Shown: positions 16,039 to 23,468 of the stretch, one piece after another
Layout: each line of letters begins with the position of its first letter
Position numbering within the stretch: position 1 is the first letter of the stretch
Origin: Gemmatimonadota bacterium
GTDB lineage: Bacteria; Gemmatimonadota; Gemmatimonadetes; Longimicrobiales; Gaopeijiaceae
Reading direction: 5' to 3'
Assembly: GCA_022561145.1 (NCBI GenBank)
Contig: JADFRS010000020.1
Location: 1-35,739, forward strand
Length of the DNA stretch: 35,739 bases
The notes under the pieces: generated by a model
Database searches by the model: none
What the model saw: only the letters and a program-made list of their open reading frames with translations
What the model was told of the DNA's origin: nothing
Program-made: the position numbers and the translations under genes

Positions 16039-16863
16039 TCATTCTCCCTGGTTTAGTAGCAGATACTCGGAATGGCTGTCCCGCCTGTAGAGCTCGTGCA
16101 CCTGGTAACCCCGCCCCAGATAAGTGGAGAGGGTCGCCCGTGTGGCGCGCCTCCACTCCATGGCGGCATCCGCCGAGCGGGCCTTGACCGCCTGGATGGA
16201 CGTGGGGATCGGCACCAACAATGCCCGAGCCTCCATCTCCAGGTCGGGTTCGCCCGGCAACGGTATGTCCTGGTCGGTTCGTAGCTGAAAGACCGGCACC
16301 GCATCGCGGTCAGCCTCAGGATCGGGGCCGTGGTCACCGGCCACTCGCGCGGCGACCCGGTCGGTACGGATCAGCCAGAGCGCGATCAACCGGTCGGTTC
16401 CGATTCCCTCGTGCAGCGGTGAGGTCGTGTCACCGTACATATCTTCAGCGTACTCGCGCGCGATGACCCCGAGCTTCGAGAAATTCACGTGGGCGTTGCG
16501 TGACTCCAGCGGCTCGAAGGTCCAGTAGACGGTGTCGATCCCAATGCTCAGGAGCCGCTCGCGTTGGTACGCCTTGAGGCGTGGCCCCAAGCCCGCGCCG
16601 TCGAGCCCGGGGCGCACCGCAAGCATGTCCGACCAGTGCACGGTCCGGCCGTCTTCCAGGCCCGTCAGGCCGTAGACGAAGCCTGCGAGCTCACCAGCCT
16701 CGTCGTATGCGCCCGCCGCGATGCCGCCCAACCTTTGCGACACCTTGAGGATGGCTACCGGCACGGTCTCGGAGAACCCAGGACCCCAGATGGTCTCCTG
16801 AAGCTTTACACACTCCTTGAAGTCGGAGATCGACTCCATAGGACGGATCACGAACTGCGTCAT
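16039..16863 (-). CDS. GNAT superfamily N-acyltransferase (COG3375-like), possible amino-acid N-succinyltransferase
   Basis: From the ATG at 16863, 274 residues. It opens FVIRPMESISDFKECVKLQE, followed by IWGPGFSETVPVAILKVSQR, and the acyl-CoA-binding region HWSDMLAVRPGLDGAGLGPRLK. Then come WTFEPLESRNAHVNFSKLG and a C-terminal domain. This matches the predicted acetyltransferase family often found beside NSAR/OSBS genes. In Geobacillus kaustophilus such a neighbour is an N-succinyltransferase. An alternative start at ATG 17016 overlaps the MarR stop as ATGA and would add 51 Ser/Ala-rich residues of low conservation. That overlap argues for coupling, so the start is uncertain. The ORF track's 628-residue version runs through the MarR gene in another frame and is not real. 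Confidence 0.85.
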   Translation of the reverse strand: MTQFVIRPMESISDFKECVKLQETIWGPGFSETVPVAILKVSQRLGGIAAGAYDEAGELAGFVYGLTGLEDGRTVHWSDMLAVRPGLDGAGLGPRLKAYQRERLLSIGIDTVYWTFEPLESRNAHVNFSKLGVIAREYAEDMYGDTTSPLHEGIGTDRLIALWLIRTDRVAARVAGDHGPDPEADRDAVPVFQLRTDQDIPLPGEPDLEMEARALLVPIPTSIQAVKARSADAAMEWRRATRATLSTYLGRGYQVHELYRRDSHSEYLLLNQGE

Positions 16864-17012
16864 GGCGTTTTGGGCCTGCCGACCCACCCTCCCCTCGCTC
16901 GGCGCGCTGTCTCGTCGTAGAGTGCGCGAAGGTACAGCCAACTGGAATGACGCAGCCAGGGCCGACGGTACGGAGGCGCTACGTGCCATGTTCATCAGTG
17001 CTTTGGTCGGCT

Positions 17013-17474
17013 TCATCGAGCGCCCCCATCCGTGAGGAGGGCGTTGCCGAGTCGTTCGATCGCCTGAAAGCCTTCGGCGCCGAGCACCTGGCGCGTCTCC
17101 TCCTGTGCGGCGCGCCAGGCCGGCAGCGCATCGCGAAGTAGCCTGCGGCCCAGGTCGGTCACCTCGACGATCCGCTCGCCCGTGTGCGGGTTCATCCGCG
17201 CCTCGATCCACCCGTGTTTTCGCATGACCTTGAGGTTCCGGCTCACCGTGGAGCGGTCCATGGCCAGATGCCGGTGCACGTCGGCCCGGGCAATGCCACT
17301 CCGATAGGCGAGCAGAGCCAACGTCGTGAGCTGCCCGCCTTTGATTCCGTACTCCTTGAGGGCCGTGTCGTAGATCCCGCTCACCACGCGCGCCACGAGA
17401 CGGACACGGCCGCACCCGCAGTGCCTGAGAACCTCGAGAGCGTCCTCTTCGCGGGGGTTGGGTTTTCCGAACAT
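17013..17474 (-). CDS. MarR family transcriptional regulator of the racemase/GNAT operon
   Basis: 153 residues from ATG 17474. The centre is a winged helix: GGQLTTLALLAYRSGIARAD, then the recognition helix region HLAMDRSTVSRNLKVMRKHG and the wing MNPHTGERIVEVTDLGRRLL. There are Cys residues in the N-terminus (LRHCGCGRV) that could sense oxidation or bind metal. The ORF-track version (344 aa) starts far upstream in non-homologous sequence. In-frame ATGs at 17495, 17489 and 17474 all fall in or beside a perfect palindrome, so autoregulation is likely. Its stop overlaps a possible GNAT start (ATGA). It is the first gene of the operon with the GNAT protein and the racemase-like enzyme. Confidence 0.86.
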   Translation of the reverse strand: MFGKPNPREEDALEVLRHCGCGRVRLVARVVSGIYDTALKEYGIKGGQLTTLALLAYRSGIARADVHRHLAMDRSTVSRNLKVMRKHGWIEARMNPHTGERIVEVTDLGRRLLRDALPAWRAAQEETRQVLGAEGFQAIERLGNALLTDGGAR

Positions 17475-17477
17475 GAT

Positions 17478-17505
17478 ATGTATATACATGCTCATGTATA
17501 TACCG
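17478..17505. promoter_or_regulatory. perfect AT-rich palindrome, likely MarR operator
   Basis: Arms GTATATACATG (17480-17490) and CATGTATATAC (17493-17503) are exact reverse complements around a 2-base CT centre. The left part, ATGTATATACAT (17478-17489), is itself a 12-base palindrome. The right part, ATGTATATACCG (17494-17505), matches it at 10 of 12 positions, with centres 16 bases apart. It is a strikingly AT-rich island in GC-rich surroundings. It overlaps candidate start codons of the MarR gene and contains -10-like TATATA. MarR proteins commonly bind such palindromes in their own promoters. Binding itself is inferred. Confidence 0.75.
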
Positions 17506-17674
17506 CACAAGATTTGCTTCGTACGCGGACGACGCGTTGAACAATCCCGGCAGGATGATCCTTGGCCCCGACGAGATGCCCACGTGAGCCAACCCAACAA
17601 CGGAATCGTATTCGGCCCGAGGCCTTCCGGAGGACCCTGACACCGCCAGGGCCCACCTTGTTCGGTGATAGCGG

Positions 17675-17702
17675 CCGGGTGCACATTGGAGCATGCACCC
17701 GG
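17675..17702 (+). other. hairpin upstream of HEAT-repeat gene
   Basis: CCGGGTGCA (17675-17683) and TGCACCCGG (17694-17702) form a perfect 9-bp stem with a 10-base loop, followed on the plus strand by TTT only. It lies about 65 bases before the HEAT-gene ATG, in the 292-base gap between the divergent MarR and HEAT genes. It could be a leader hairpin, an attenuator or part of a regulator site. The T-run is too short for a confident intrinsic terminator. The rest of the gap holds the MarR operator and no convincing gene. Confidence 0.45.
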
Positions 17703-17766
17703 TTTCACGCACGGACGCGTACCTGACCGGCGTCCAAAGCACCCAACAGGTCCTAAAGGCGACCCC

Positions 17767-18090
17767 ATGACATCGGATCGTGGGGGTGGGCCGAACATCC
17801 CGGTCGACGTCGTGCAACGGCTTGTCAACGCACTGCAGGCTGGGCCCGTCCTGGGGCGGGAAACCGACGAGTACCAGCAGGTTCTCGCGGACCTGCGAAC
17901 GCTCTTCGCGGAAGCGTGGAAGCACGTGCCCAGCCTGTATCTCACGATCCGGCCCGACGGAATCGACTTTCGTGGCCTGCTCTTCTCGACACCCGATACC
18001 GAGACCCTCGCCGGCCTACTCCACAAAGACGGGCTTCGCTCACTCAAGTTTATGCGGGGGCAGAAAGGGAAGAAGTTGAGCGGCTTCTAG
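17767..18090 (+). CDS. N-terminal open segment of the interrupted HEAT-repeat gene
   Basis: 107 codons from ATG 17767, ending at a stop reached only after the apparent frame loss near 18055. Residues up to about 96 (VPSLYLTIRPDGIDFRGLLF, TETLAGLLHKDGLRSL) look genuine. The last ten (RGQKGKKLSGF) are probably out-of-frame. The weak site AAAGGCG precedes the ATG. Listed separately because it is what is literally open in the sequence. Confidence 0.5.
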   Translation: MTSDRGGGPNIPVDVVQRLVNALQAGPVLGRETDEYQQVLADLRTLFAEAWKHVPSLYLTIRPDGIDFRGLLFSTPDTETLAGLLHKDGLRSLKFMRGQKGKKLSGF

Positions 18091-18471
18091 GGGTCATCCG
18101 GCGGGCACGGGTGCTGACCGATGATGATGTCGACGATCTCGTTACGATCCTCTGGAATGAGGACTTCGAGTTCATCAGCTACGAAGTGGACCAAGCTCTG
18201 TCCGAGCCGTCCGTGATCACCCGGCGGGAGGCTCCGGACGTGGCCGCCGCCGCCCAGGTGCGGGAGCACGTCCATGAGGAGGTGCAGAAGCCTCGGGCCA
18301 AGGGAGTCGTGGACCTGGAGGCCTTCGATCCCACCCTCTACTTCCTGGATAAAAGCGAGATCGAGAATCTCAAGGCGGACATCCATCGGGAGTACGAGCA
18401 GGATCTCGCCGAGAACGTACTCTCGATGCTTCTGGACGTCTTCGAGCTACAAGAAGACGCAGAGGACGCGC

Positions 18472-19422
18472 ATGGAGGTCGTGGCCACCCTCGAAGAGGT
18501 ACTCCTCTACCTCTTGAGCACAGGGGACTTTCGATCGGTGGCCTTCCTCCTCAAGGAGGCCCACATCGCCGCTGGCCGCGCCAAAGCGGTAGGCGCGAAG
18601 GAGCGTCGGGCTCTCGAAGACCTGGCTGAGCAGATATCGCGCCCGGAGGCTCTCTCGCAGCTCTTGCATGCACTCGACAGCGCTGGGGCGAACGCCGAAG
18701 AGGCCGATTTGGTTCTGTTGTTCAACCAGCTTCGGCCCGAGGCGCTTGGCACGATGCTCAAGTGGGTCGGACGGGTCCAGGACGACGACACACGCCGCCT
18801 GTTCCGTGCCGCTCTCGACGAGATGGCGAGTGCGCACCCGAGCCAGGTGGGGAAAGCGCTCACTTCGAAGGAGCGGGCGGTGATCATGGGATCTCTCGAA
18901 CTGGTTGCCAGGTTACGCTTGAAGGAGGTCGGCGAAGACGTGGCCGCGCTGGCCAACCATCCTGACATCGGGGTGCGAGCGGCGGTCGTGCGAGCCCTAG
19001 CCGGGATCGCGACACCCAAGTCGATGCGGGGCATGCTGGCCATGCTCGAGGACACCGATCCCGACGTTCGCATCGCGGCGATGCAGGGCGTGAGCAGCCG
19101 TCGGTACGCCGGCGCGCTGCCCATGCTCCAGAAGATGGTCCTCGCAAAGGATCTGGAGGAAAAGGATTTGAGCGAGAAGCGGGCGATCTTCGAGGCGTAC
19201 GGAATGCTGGGCGGCGCGGGATGTGTCGATTCCCTTTCTTCCCTTCTCATCGGCAAAGGATTCACTCGGCGGCGTGCCGACGCCGACATTCGGGCTTGCG
19301 CGGCCATGGCGCTGGGGAAAGTCGGCGGCCTGGAGGCACGTGTGGTGCTGAAAAAGGCAGCGAGTGACAAGGACCCCCTGGTCCGGACCGCAGTGTCGGG
19401 AGCACTGCAAGACAGTGGCTGA
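18472..19422 (+). CDS. HEAT-repeat C-terminal segment (316 aa)
   Basis: Open from an ATG at 18472 that could act as an independent start, 316 residues. It consists of paired helices typical of HEAT/armadillo-type solenoids, with clear repeats in the second half (VAALANHPDIGVRAAVVRAL, MLAMLEDTDPDVRIAAMQGV, SLLIGKGFTRRRADADIRAC). Such proteins act as scaffolds for protein-protein contacts. No ribosome-binding site is evident, so I think this is normally the C-terminal part of the longer protein. Its end is 4 bases before the HD-GYP-like start, so the two genes are probably co-transcribed. Confidence 0.7.
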   Translation: MEVVATLEEVLLYLLSTGDFRSVAFLLKEAHIAAGRAKAVGAKERRALEDLAEQISRPEALSQLLHALDSAGANAEEADLVLLFNQLRPEALGTMLKWVGRVQDDDTRRLFRAALDEMASAHPSQVGKALTSKERAVIMGSLELVARLRLKEVGEDVAALANHPDIGVRAAVVRALAGIATPKSMRGMLAMLEDTDPDVRIAAMQGVSSRRYAGALPMLQKMVLAKDLEEKDLSEKRAIFEAYGMLGGAGCVDSLSSLLIGKGFTRRRADADIRACAAMALGKVGGLEARVVLKKAASDKDPLVRTAVSGALQDSG

Positions 19423-19426
19423 GGCC

Positions 19427-20836
19427 ATGCCGGAGGAGCGGGCGAGCCGTTTTCTCGTGGCCTTCCACCTGGCCCTTCAGGCGCTCAAGTCGCATGCGAT
19501 CGAGAACGCGCAGGTGCGGAGAGCCTTGGACGGGCTCGCAAAGAGCGCCAACGCGATTCTCGAGAGTGAGAACCAACTCGTAGCGAGAGTCGCAGGGGAA
19601 CTCCTGTATGTGAACTCCGCGCCCGTTCATCTCGACGTCGAGAACTTCGCCTCACTCGGACACGTGCTCAGCACACTCCAGCTTGCGGGTGTGGGCATCA
19701 TCCGCCTGCAGGAGCCGGCGAACAGCCAAGAGTGGAAAATGCTCATCTCTCAGATCTTGAAATGCTCGGCGAAAGAGGGCGGCCCGGAGGGATTCCTGGA
19801 GATGCGGCGGCGGTTGGGCGACCTGGGCCTCAACCGGATTTTGGTCGAGCCGCCCGTCGACAAGGACGCCGCCTTCGCCGATGCCCCTCAACGGCGCGAA
19901 TCCGCGAAGCGCACCTACCAACGCTCGGTATCCGTTGCGAAGGACCTGTTCAACAGTGCACGCATGGGCCGTAGCGGACAGGTGAAGGAGGTCAAGCACG
20001 CGCTTCAGAATATCGTCGATCAGGTGCTCAAGAACGAAGTGTCCCTGGTCGGGCTCACAACGCTGCGCGACTACGACGACTACACCTTCATCCACTCCGT
20101 CAACGTCTGCATCTTCAGTGTGGCCGTCGGACGGAGGTTAGGCCTCACACGGCCCCAACTATTCGACCTGGGATTGGCCGCGATGCTCCACGACGTCGGC
20201 ATGAGCTGGGTGCCGGTCGAGATCCTCGACAAGCAGGACAAGCTCACCGAGGAAGAGCAGCGCCAGATGGAGGCGCACACATGGCGCGGGGCGCTCAGCA
20301 TCTTCAACCTGCGTGACTACGAGGGCATCCCCTTCAGGGCGATCATCGCCGCGTACGAGCACCACATGAAGCCTGACTTCAGTGGTTACCCCCGGAGTGT
20401 GCGATCGAGAAAGCTCTCGGTGTTCTCCAAGATCATCGCCGTAGCGGACGCCTACAACGCGGCGTTGAGCACACGAGCTCACGCGAGCGGGAAGTCACCG
20501 GACCTCGTGCTCGGCGAGATGTGGAGCGATCCCGACCTGGGGTACGACCCGGTACTGGTCAAGGCGCTGATCACTCTCTTGGGGATTTACCCTGTGGGTA
20601 CGTGTGTCATCCTCGACACGTTCGAGCTTGCGCTGGTCCACGCGGCCAACCCGGACAGCACGCAGCTGCACCGGCCCCTCGTCCGGGTAATTTCCGACCC
20701 CGACGGAACTTGGCTGGGCCAGCCACCGGTCGTGGATCTCGCGGACAAGAACGACGAGGGCGACTTCAGGCGTACCATCATCAAGGTCACCGACCCGGAC
20801 AAGTACATGGTCAACGTCTCGGACTATTTCGTCTGA
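19427..20836 (+). CDS. HD-GYP-like phosphohydrolase domain protein
   Basis: 469 residues from ATG 19427 (a GTG at 19415 is an alternative). The N-terminal 190 residues are helical and unassigned. The C-terminal half carries HD-GYP landmarks: H about 223 (FIHSVNVCIFSVAVGRRLGL), HD about 255-256 (AAMLHDVGM), H about 284, HH about 312-313 and GYP about 320-322 in EHHMKPDFSGYPR, with D about 341 (VADAYNAALS). HD-GYP domains hydrolyse cyclic di-GMP. The canonical motif is HHExxDGxGYP; here the Glu is Met and the Asp-Gly pair reads Asp-Phe, so metal occupancy and activity may differ. It directly follows the HEAT-repeat gene, suggesting a functional pair. The 3' end overlaps the M20 gene by 13 bases convergently. 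Confidence 0.88.
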   Translation: MPEERASRFLVAFHLALQALKSHAIENAQVRRALDGLAKSANAILESENQLVARVAGELLYVNSAPVHLDVENFASLGHVLSTLQLAGVGIIRLQEPANSQEWKMLISQILKCSAKEGGPEGFLEMRRRLGDLGLNRILVEPPVDKDAAFADAPQRRESAKRTYQRSVSVAKDLFNSARMGRSGQVKEVKHALQNIVDQVLKNEVSLVGLTTLRDYDDYTFIHSVNVCIFSVAVGRRLGLTRPQLFDLGLAAMLHDVGMSWVPVEILDKQDKLTEEEQRQMEAHTWRGALSIFNLRDYEGIPFRAIIAAYEHHMKPDFSGYPRSVRSRKLSVFSKIIAVADAYNAALSTRAHASGKSPDLVLGEMWSDPDLGYDPVLVKALITLLGIYPVGTCVILDTFELALVHAANPDSTQLHRPLVRVISDPDGTWLGQPPVVDLADKNDEGDFRRTIIKVTDPDKYMVNVSDYFV

Positions 20837-22011
20837 GCCTGGGTGTCCTCCATCCTCGGCAGCAGCAGCACGAGGGCCAGGAGCGCAGTCCGCTCGACGA
20901 GCCGGTCGGTCGCCACGAACTCGTGTTCTGCGTGAGCTCCGTCGCCTACTGGCCCAAGGCCGTCCAGCGTAGCAGTGAACTGGCTCGTGATATTGCCATC
21001 CGAGGCACCGCCCGAGAGTGAGCCTTCGAGCTCCAGACCCAGGCGCTCGCCGGCCTGCTTCGCCGCCTGCCACAATACTTCATTCCTTGGCGTAGCCTCC
21101 ATGGGCGCCCGGCTGACCCCACCTGTGATCTCCAGGCGTGTGCCGGGCGTGGTCGCACTCAGTCCACGGATCTGCTCCTCGAGCCACCGCGCGTCCTCCA
21201 TCGTGTTGACCCGCAGATCCACCACCGCGTGCGCCTCCGGCGCAACCACGTTCGGCCGAACACCCCCTCGCACCTCTCCAACGTTGACTCCTACGCCGCG
21301 GTCGTGATCCGTAAGGGCGTGAAGTGCCTGGATCACATGGGACAACTCCTGGACCGCGCTGGCTCCCTCGCTCGGCGCGAGGCCGGCGTGCGAGGCCTTT
21401 CCCACGATTCTGATGTTGACTTCGCCGGTTCCTCTCCGCGTGGTCTTGAGGTGCCCCTCCGACCCCAACGCGGGCTCTAGCACCAGCGCACGACTGGCGC
21501 GCTTGGCCAAGCGCGCGATGTGGACCTCGGATTCGGGGCTTCCGATCTCCTCGTCCGAGTTGAGAAAGAACACGGGCGTGACCGTCGGCCACAGCCCGAC
21601 GTAGCGTAGCGCGCGCAGCGCGAACACGGCCTGCACGAGGCCGGTCTTCATATCGAAGACTCCGGGTCCTCTCAGCACGGCCTTCTCTTCGTCGAACTCG
21701 ACAGGCATGTTCTCAAGCGTGCCCAGGTCCCATACGGTATCGGTGTGTCCGATAAGCATCTGATAGGAGGCGCTTCGCATTCGGCGGGCCGGAACAGCCA
21801 TGAGGTGGCCGCCCGTCGACTTGCCCGGCACAATCCGCACCCGGAACCCCAGTAGCTCGAGCCAGCCGGTAAGCAGTTCCTGGACGCCGCCTTGCGATTC
21901 GGGCACCCTCGAGGGCGACTCGATGCGAGCGAGATCGCTCACAGCCTCGATGAGCTCGGCCTTGGCGGATTCGAGGTAACCCAGCAGGCCGTTCAGTTCC
22001 GTATCTCTCAC
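20824..22011 (-). CDS. M20 family metallopeptidase / N-acyl amino acid deacylase (carboxypeptidase G2-like)
   Basis: 395 residues from GTG 22011, which has GGGGATC upstream and avoids overlapping glcF; the ORF-track ATG at 22065 is the alternative. All expected dizinc residues are visible: HTD in IGHTDTVWDLGT, D in GPGVFDMKTGL, the catalytic EE in NSDEEIGSPES, E in LVLEPALGS and H in DGAHAEHEF. The dimerisation domain (GKASHAGLAPSEGASAVQEL) is also present. Family members remove C-terminal or N-acyl groups from amino acids. It closes the glycolate oxidase operon, 22 bases after glcF. It could provide the desuccinylase for the GNAT/racemase module about 4 kb away. Substrate not determinable from sequence. 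Confidence 0.88.
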   Translation of the reverse strand: MRDTELNGLLGYLESAKAELIEAVSDLARIESPSRVPESQGGVQELLTGWLELLGFRVRIVPGKSTGGHLMAVPARRMRSASYQMLIGHTDTVWDLGTLENMPVEFDEEKAVLRGPGVFDMKTGLVQAVFALRALRYVGLWPTVTPVFFLNSDEEIGSPESEVHIARLAKRASRALVLEPALGSEGHLKTTRRGTGEVNIRIVGKASHAGLAPSEGASAVQELSHVIQALHALTDHDRGVGVNVGEVRGGVRPNVVAPEAHAVVDLRVNTMEDARWLEEQIRGLSATTPGTRLEITGGVSRAPMEATPRNEVLWQAAKQAGERLGLELEGSLSGGASDGNITSQFTATLDGLGPVGDGAHAEHEFVATDRLVERTALLALVLLLPRMEDTQAQTK

Positions 22012-22033
22012 AGTCGATCCCCAAGCAAGATGA

Positions 22034-23458
22034 TCAGTACAGCCCTCCCCTGCGGTAGCTCTCATCCACCAACTCCACCGGGTGGATGGCCTCGATTCCG
22101 GCGCCCCGAAAAAGCAGCCCGGCGCCGATGTGCATCATGCAGCCGGGATTGCCCGTCACAACCGCCTCGGCCTTGGTTTCGAGGATCGCATCCACCTTGT
22201 CCGAACCGATCGACTGCGCCAACTCGCCGTGCGTGATCCCATAGAGGCCGGCCCCACCGCAGCACTCCGCGCTACCCTTCAGTTCGACCAACTCCAGCTG
22301 AGGAATCGACCTCAGCATCTCCAGCGGAGCTTCAGCCACCCCCTGGGCATGCAGTAGGTGGCAGGGAGCGTCGTAGGTCACCCGAGCCCAGATCGGCGCG
22401 CCCTTCCGCATCCCATAGCGGACGAGGATTTCGGAGAGGTCGACGATTTTCTCAGTGATGGCTGCGGCGCGCGTAGCATACTCAGCGTCGTCAGCCAGAA
22501 GTTGGGCGTACCCCTTCATGGCCGCGCCGCATCCGGCCGCGTTCACGACCACGGTCTCCACGTCCGCACCCTCGAACGCCGCGATGTTCACACGAGCCAG
22601 CGCCCTGGCGCCCTCCAGATCCCCAGAGTGGCTGTGCAGCGCGCCGCAACAAGCCTGAGTGCTCGGAGTTACGGCTGCGAACCCGTTGGCCTTGAGAACC
22701 CGCCCGGTCGCGTCGTTGACGCGTTCGAAGAGGCCGGCCTGGACACATCCGGACAGGAGCCCGACCCTCGCGGGGCGCACCTCGTCCTTGTCGTCCGTGT
22801 CCGGCAAAGCGGAGTACGCGTCGGGCGGTCCCACCGACGCTTCCGTGGGCGCCGCGCGGCGCCGACGGCCGAGCCGCCGGAGCTTACCCCCGCCGCTCGC
22901 GGAGAGCATCGCGAGCCCCATACGGAGCGTGTGCCAGCGCCTGGGAATTATCCAGGCACCCAGGCCCGCCAACCCCGAGGCGCGCAGCCACCTGGACAGA
23001 CGCATGACCGTGCGCATCCGGCCAGGCCGCTGGAACACCCCGAGCAACGTCCGAATGAACCACGGTTGCGGTCGCGCAGCTACGGCAACCGCCCGAGCAT
23101 ATTCGAGCAGTGTACCGTATTCCACTCCGGCCGGGCATACGGGCTCACAGGCGCGGCACCCGAGGCAGCGGTCGATGTGTGTTTGGAAGGCGTCCGCAGC
23201 CGGATCGATGCGCCCCTCGACCACAGCCCGCATCAGGTAGAGCCGACCCCGCGGAGAGTCGTTCTCGTCGTGCATTCGCACGTACGTGGGGCAGGCAGGC
23301 AGGCAGAGTCCACAGTGCACGCAGGGAAGCAGGAGGTCCCGCTTCCCGGACAGCGCATCCGCCAAAGCTACGCCGGGAGAATTCACCAGCAACACCCTCT
23401 CAAAGTGATGGGCTGGGTCGGATTTTTCATGTCGCTTCACTCCCTTCGGCACGGTCAA
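22034..23458 (-). CDS. glcF: glycolate oxidase iron-sulfur subunit
   Basis: 474 residues. It has two 4Fe-4S ferredoxin motifs near the N-terminus (CVHCGLCLPACPTYV, CLGCRACEPVCPAGVEYG) and then two cysteine-rich CCG domains (SGCVQAGLF with ACCGALHSHSG, and DAPCHLLHAQG with ECCGGAGLYG). This is the GlcF layout. It takes electrons from the GlcD/GlcE flavoproteins. A linker of about 70 residues between them is Arg- and Ala-rich. The start is TTG 23458 or GTG 23452, 10-16 bases after the glcE stop; no ATG is suitably placed. Operon order MBL-glcD-glcE-glcF-M20. Confidence 0.92.
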   Translation of the reverse strand: MTVPKGVKRHEKSDPAHHFERVLLVNSPGVALADALSGKRDLLLPCVHCGLCLPACPTYVRMHDENDSPRGRLYLMRAVVEGRIDPAADAFQTHIDRCLGCRACEPVCPAGVEYGTLLEYARAVAVAARPQPWFIRTLLGVFQRPGRMRTVMRLSRWLRASGLAGLGAWIIPRRWHTLRMGLAMLSASGGGKLRRLGRRRRAAPTEASVGPPDAYSALPDTDDKDEVRPARVGLLSGCVQAGLFERVNDATGRVLKANGFAAVTPSTQACCGALHSHSGDLEGARALARVNIAAFEGADVETVVVNAAGCGAAMKGYAQLLADDAEYATRAAAITEKIVDLSEILVRYGMRKGAPIWARVTYDAPCHLLHAQGVAEAPLEMLRSIPQLELVELKGSAECCGGAGLYGITHGELAQSIGSDKVDAILETKAEAVVTGNPGCMMHIGAGLLFRGAGIEAIHPVELVDESYRRGGLY

Positions 23459-23468
23459 GGCCCACGGA

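Larger units (their letters stand above)
17767..19422 (+). pseudogene. HEAT-repeat protein gene, reading frame interrupted twice
   Basis: Three consecutive segments read as one protein of about 550 residues only if the frame changes twice. Segment 1 starts at ATG 17767 and runs to LHKDGLRSLKFM. Segment 2 (frame shifted) continues GAEREEVERLLGVIRRARVL to LSMLLDVFELQEDAE. Segment 3, back in the first frame, runs from MEVVATLEEVLLYLL to the TGA at 19422. The first change falls at ATGCGGGGGCAG (18052-18063): one extra base there gives an in-frame FM(P/R)GAEREEV. The second falls between about 18441 and 18472 and needs one base fewer. Segment 3 contains HEAT-like repeats (HPDIGVRAAVVRALAGIATP, DTDPDVRIAAMQGV, DKDPLVRTAVSGAL). 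It could be a real pseudogene, a sequencing error pair or, least likely, recoding. Confidence 0.8.

Noticed and set aside
17458-17640. 60-residue plus-strand ORF across the MarR palindrome
   Set aside because: Overlaps the regulator start and operator, with no ribosome-binding site and no coding pattern.
16864-17925. N-terminal 350 residues of the 628-residue ORF fused to the GNAT protein
   Set aside because: This part runs through the MarR gene in another frame and is Arg-rich; the GNAT family sequence begins at the Met at 16863.
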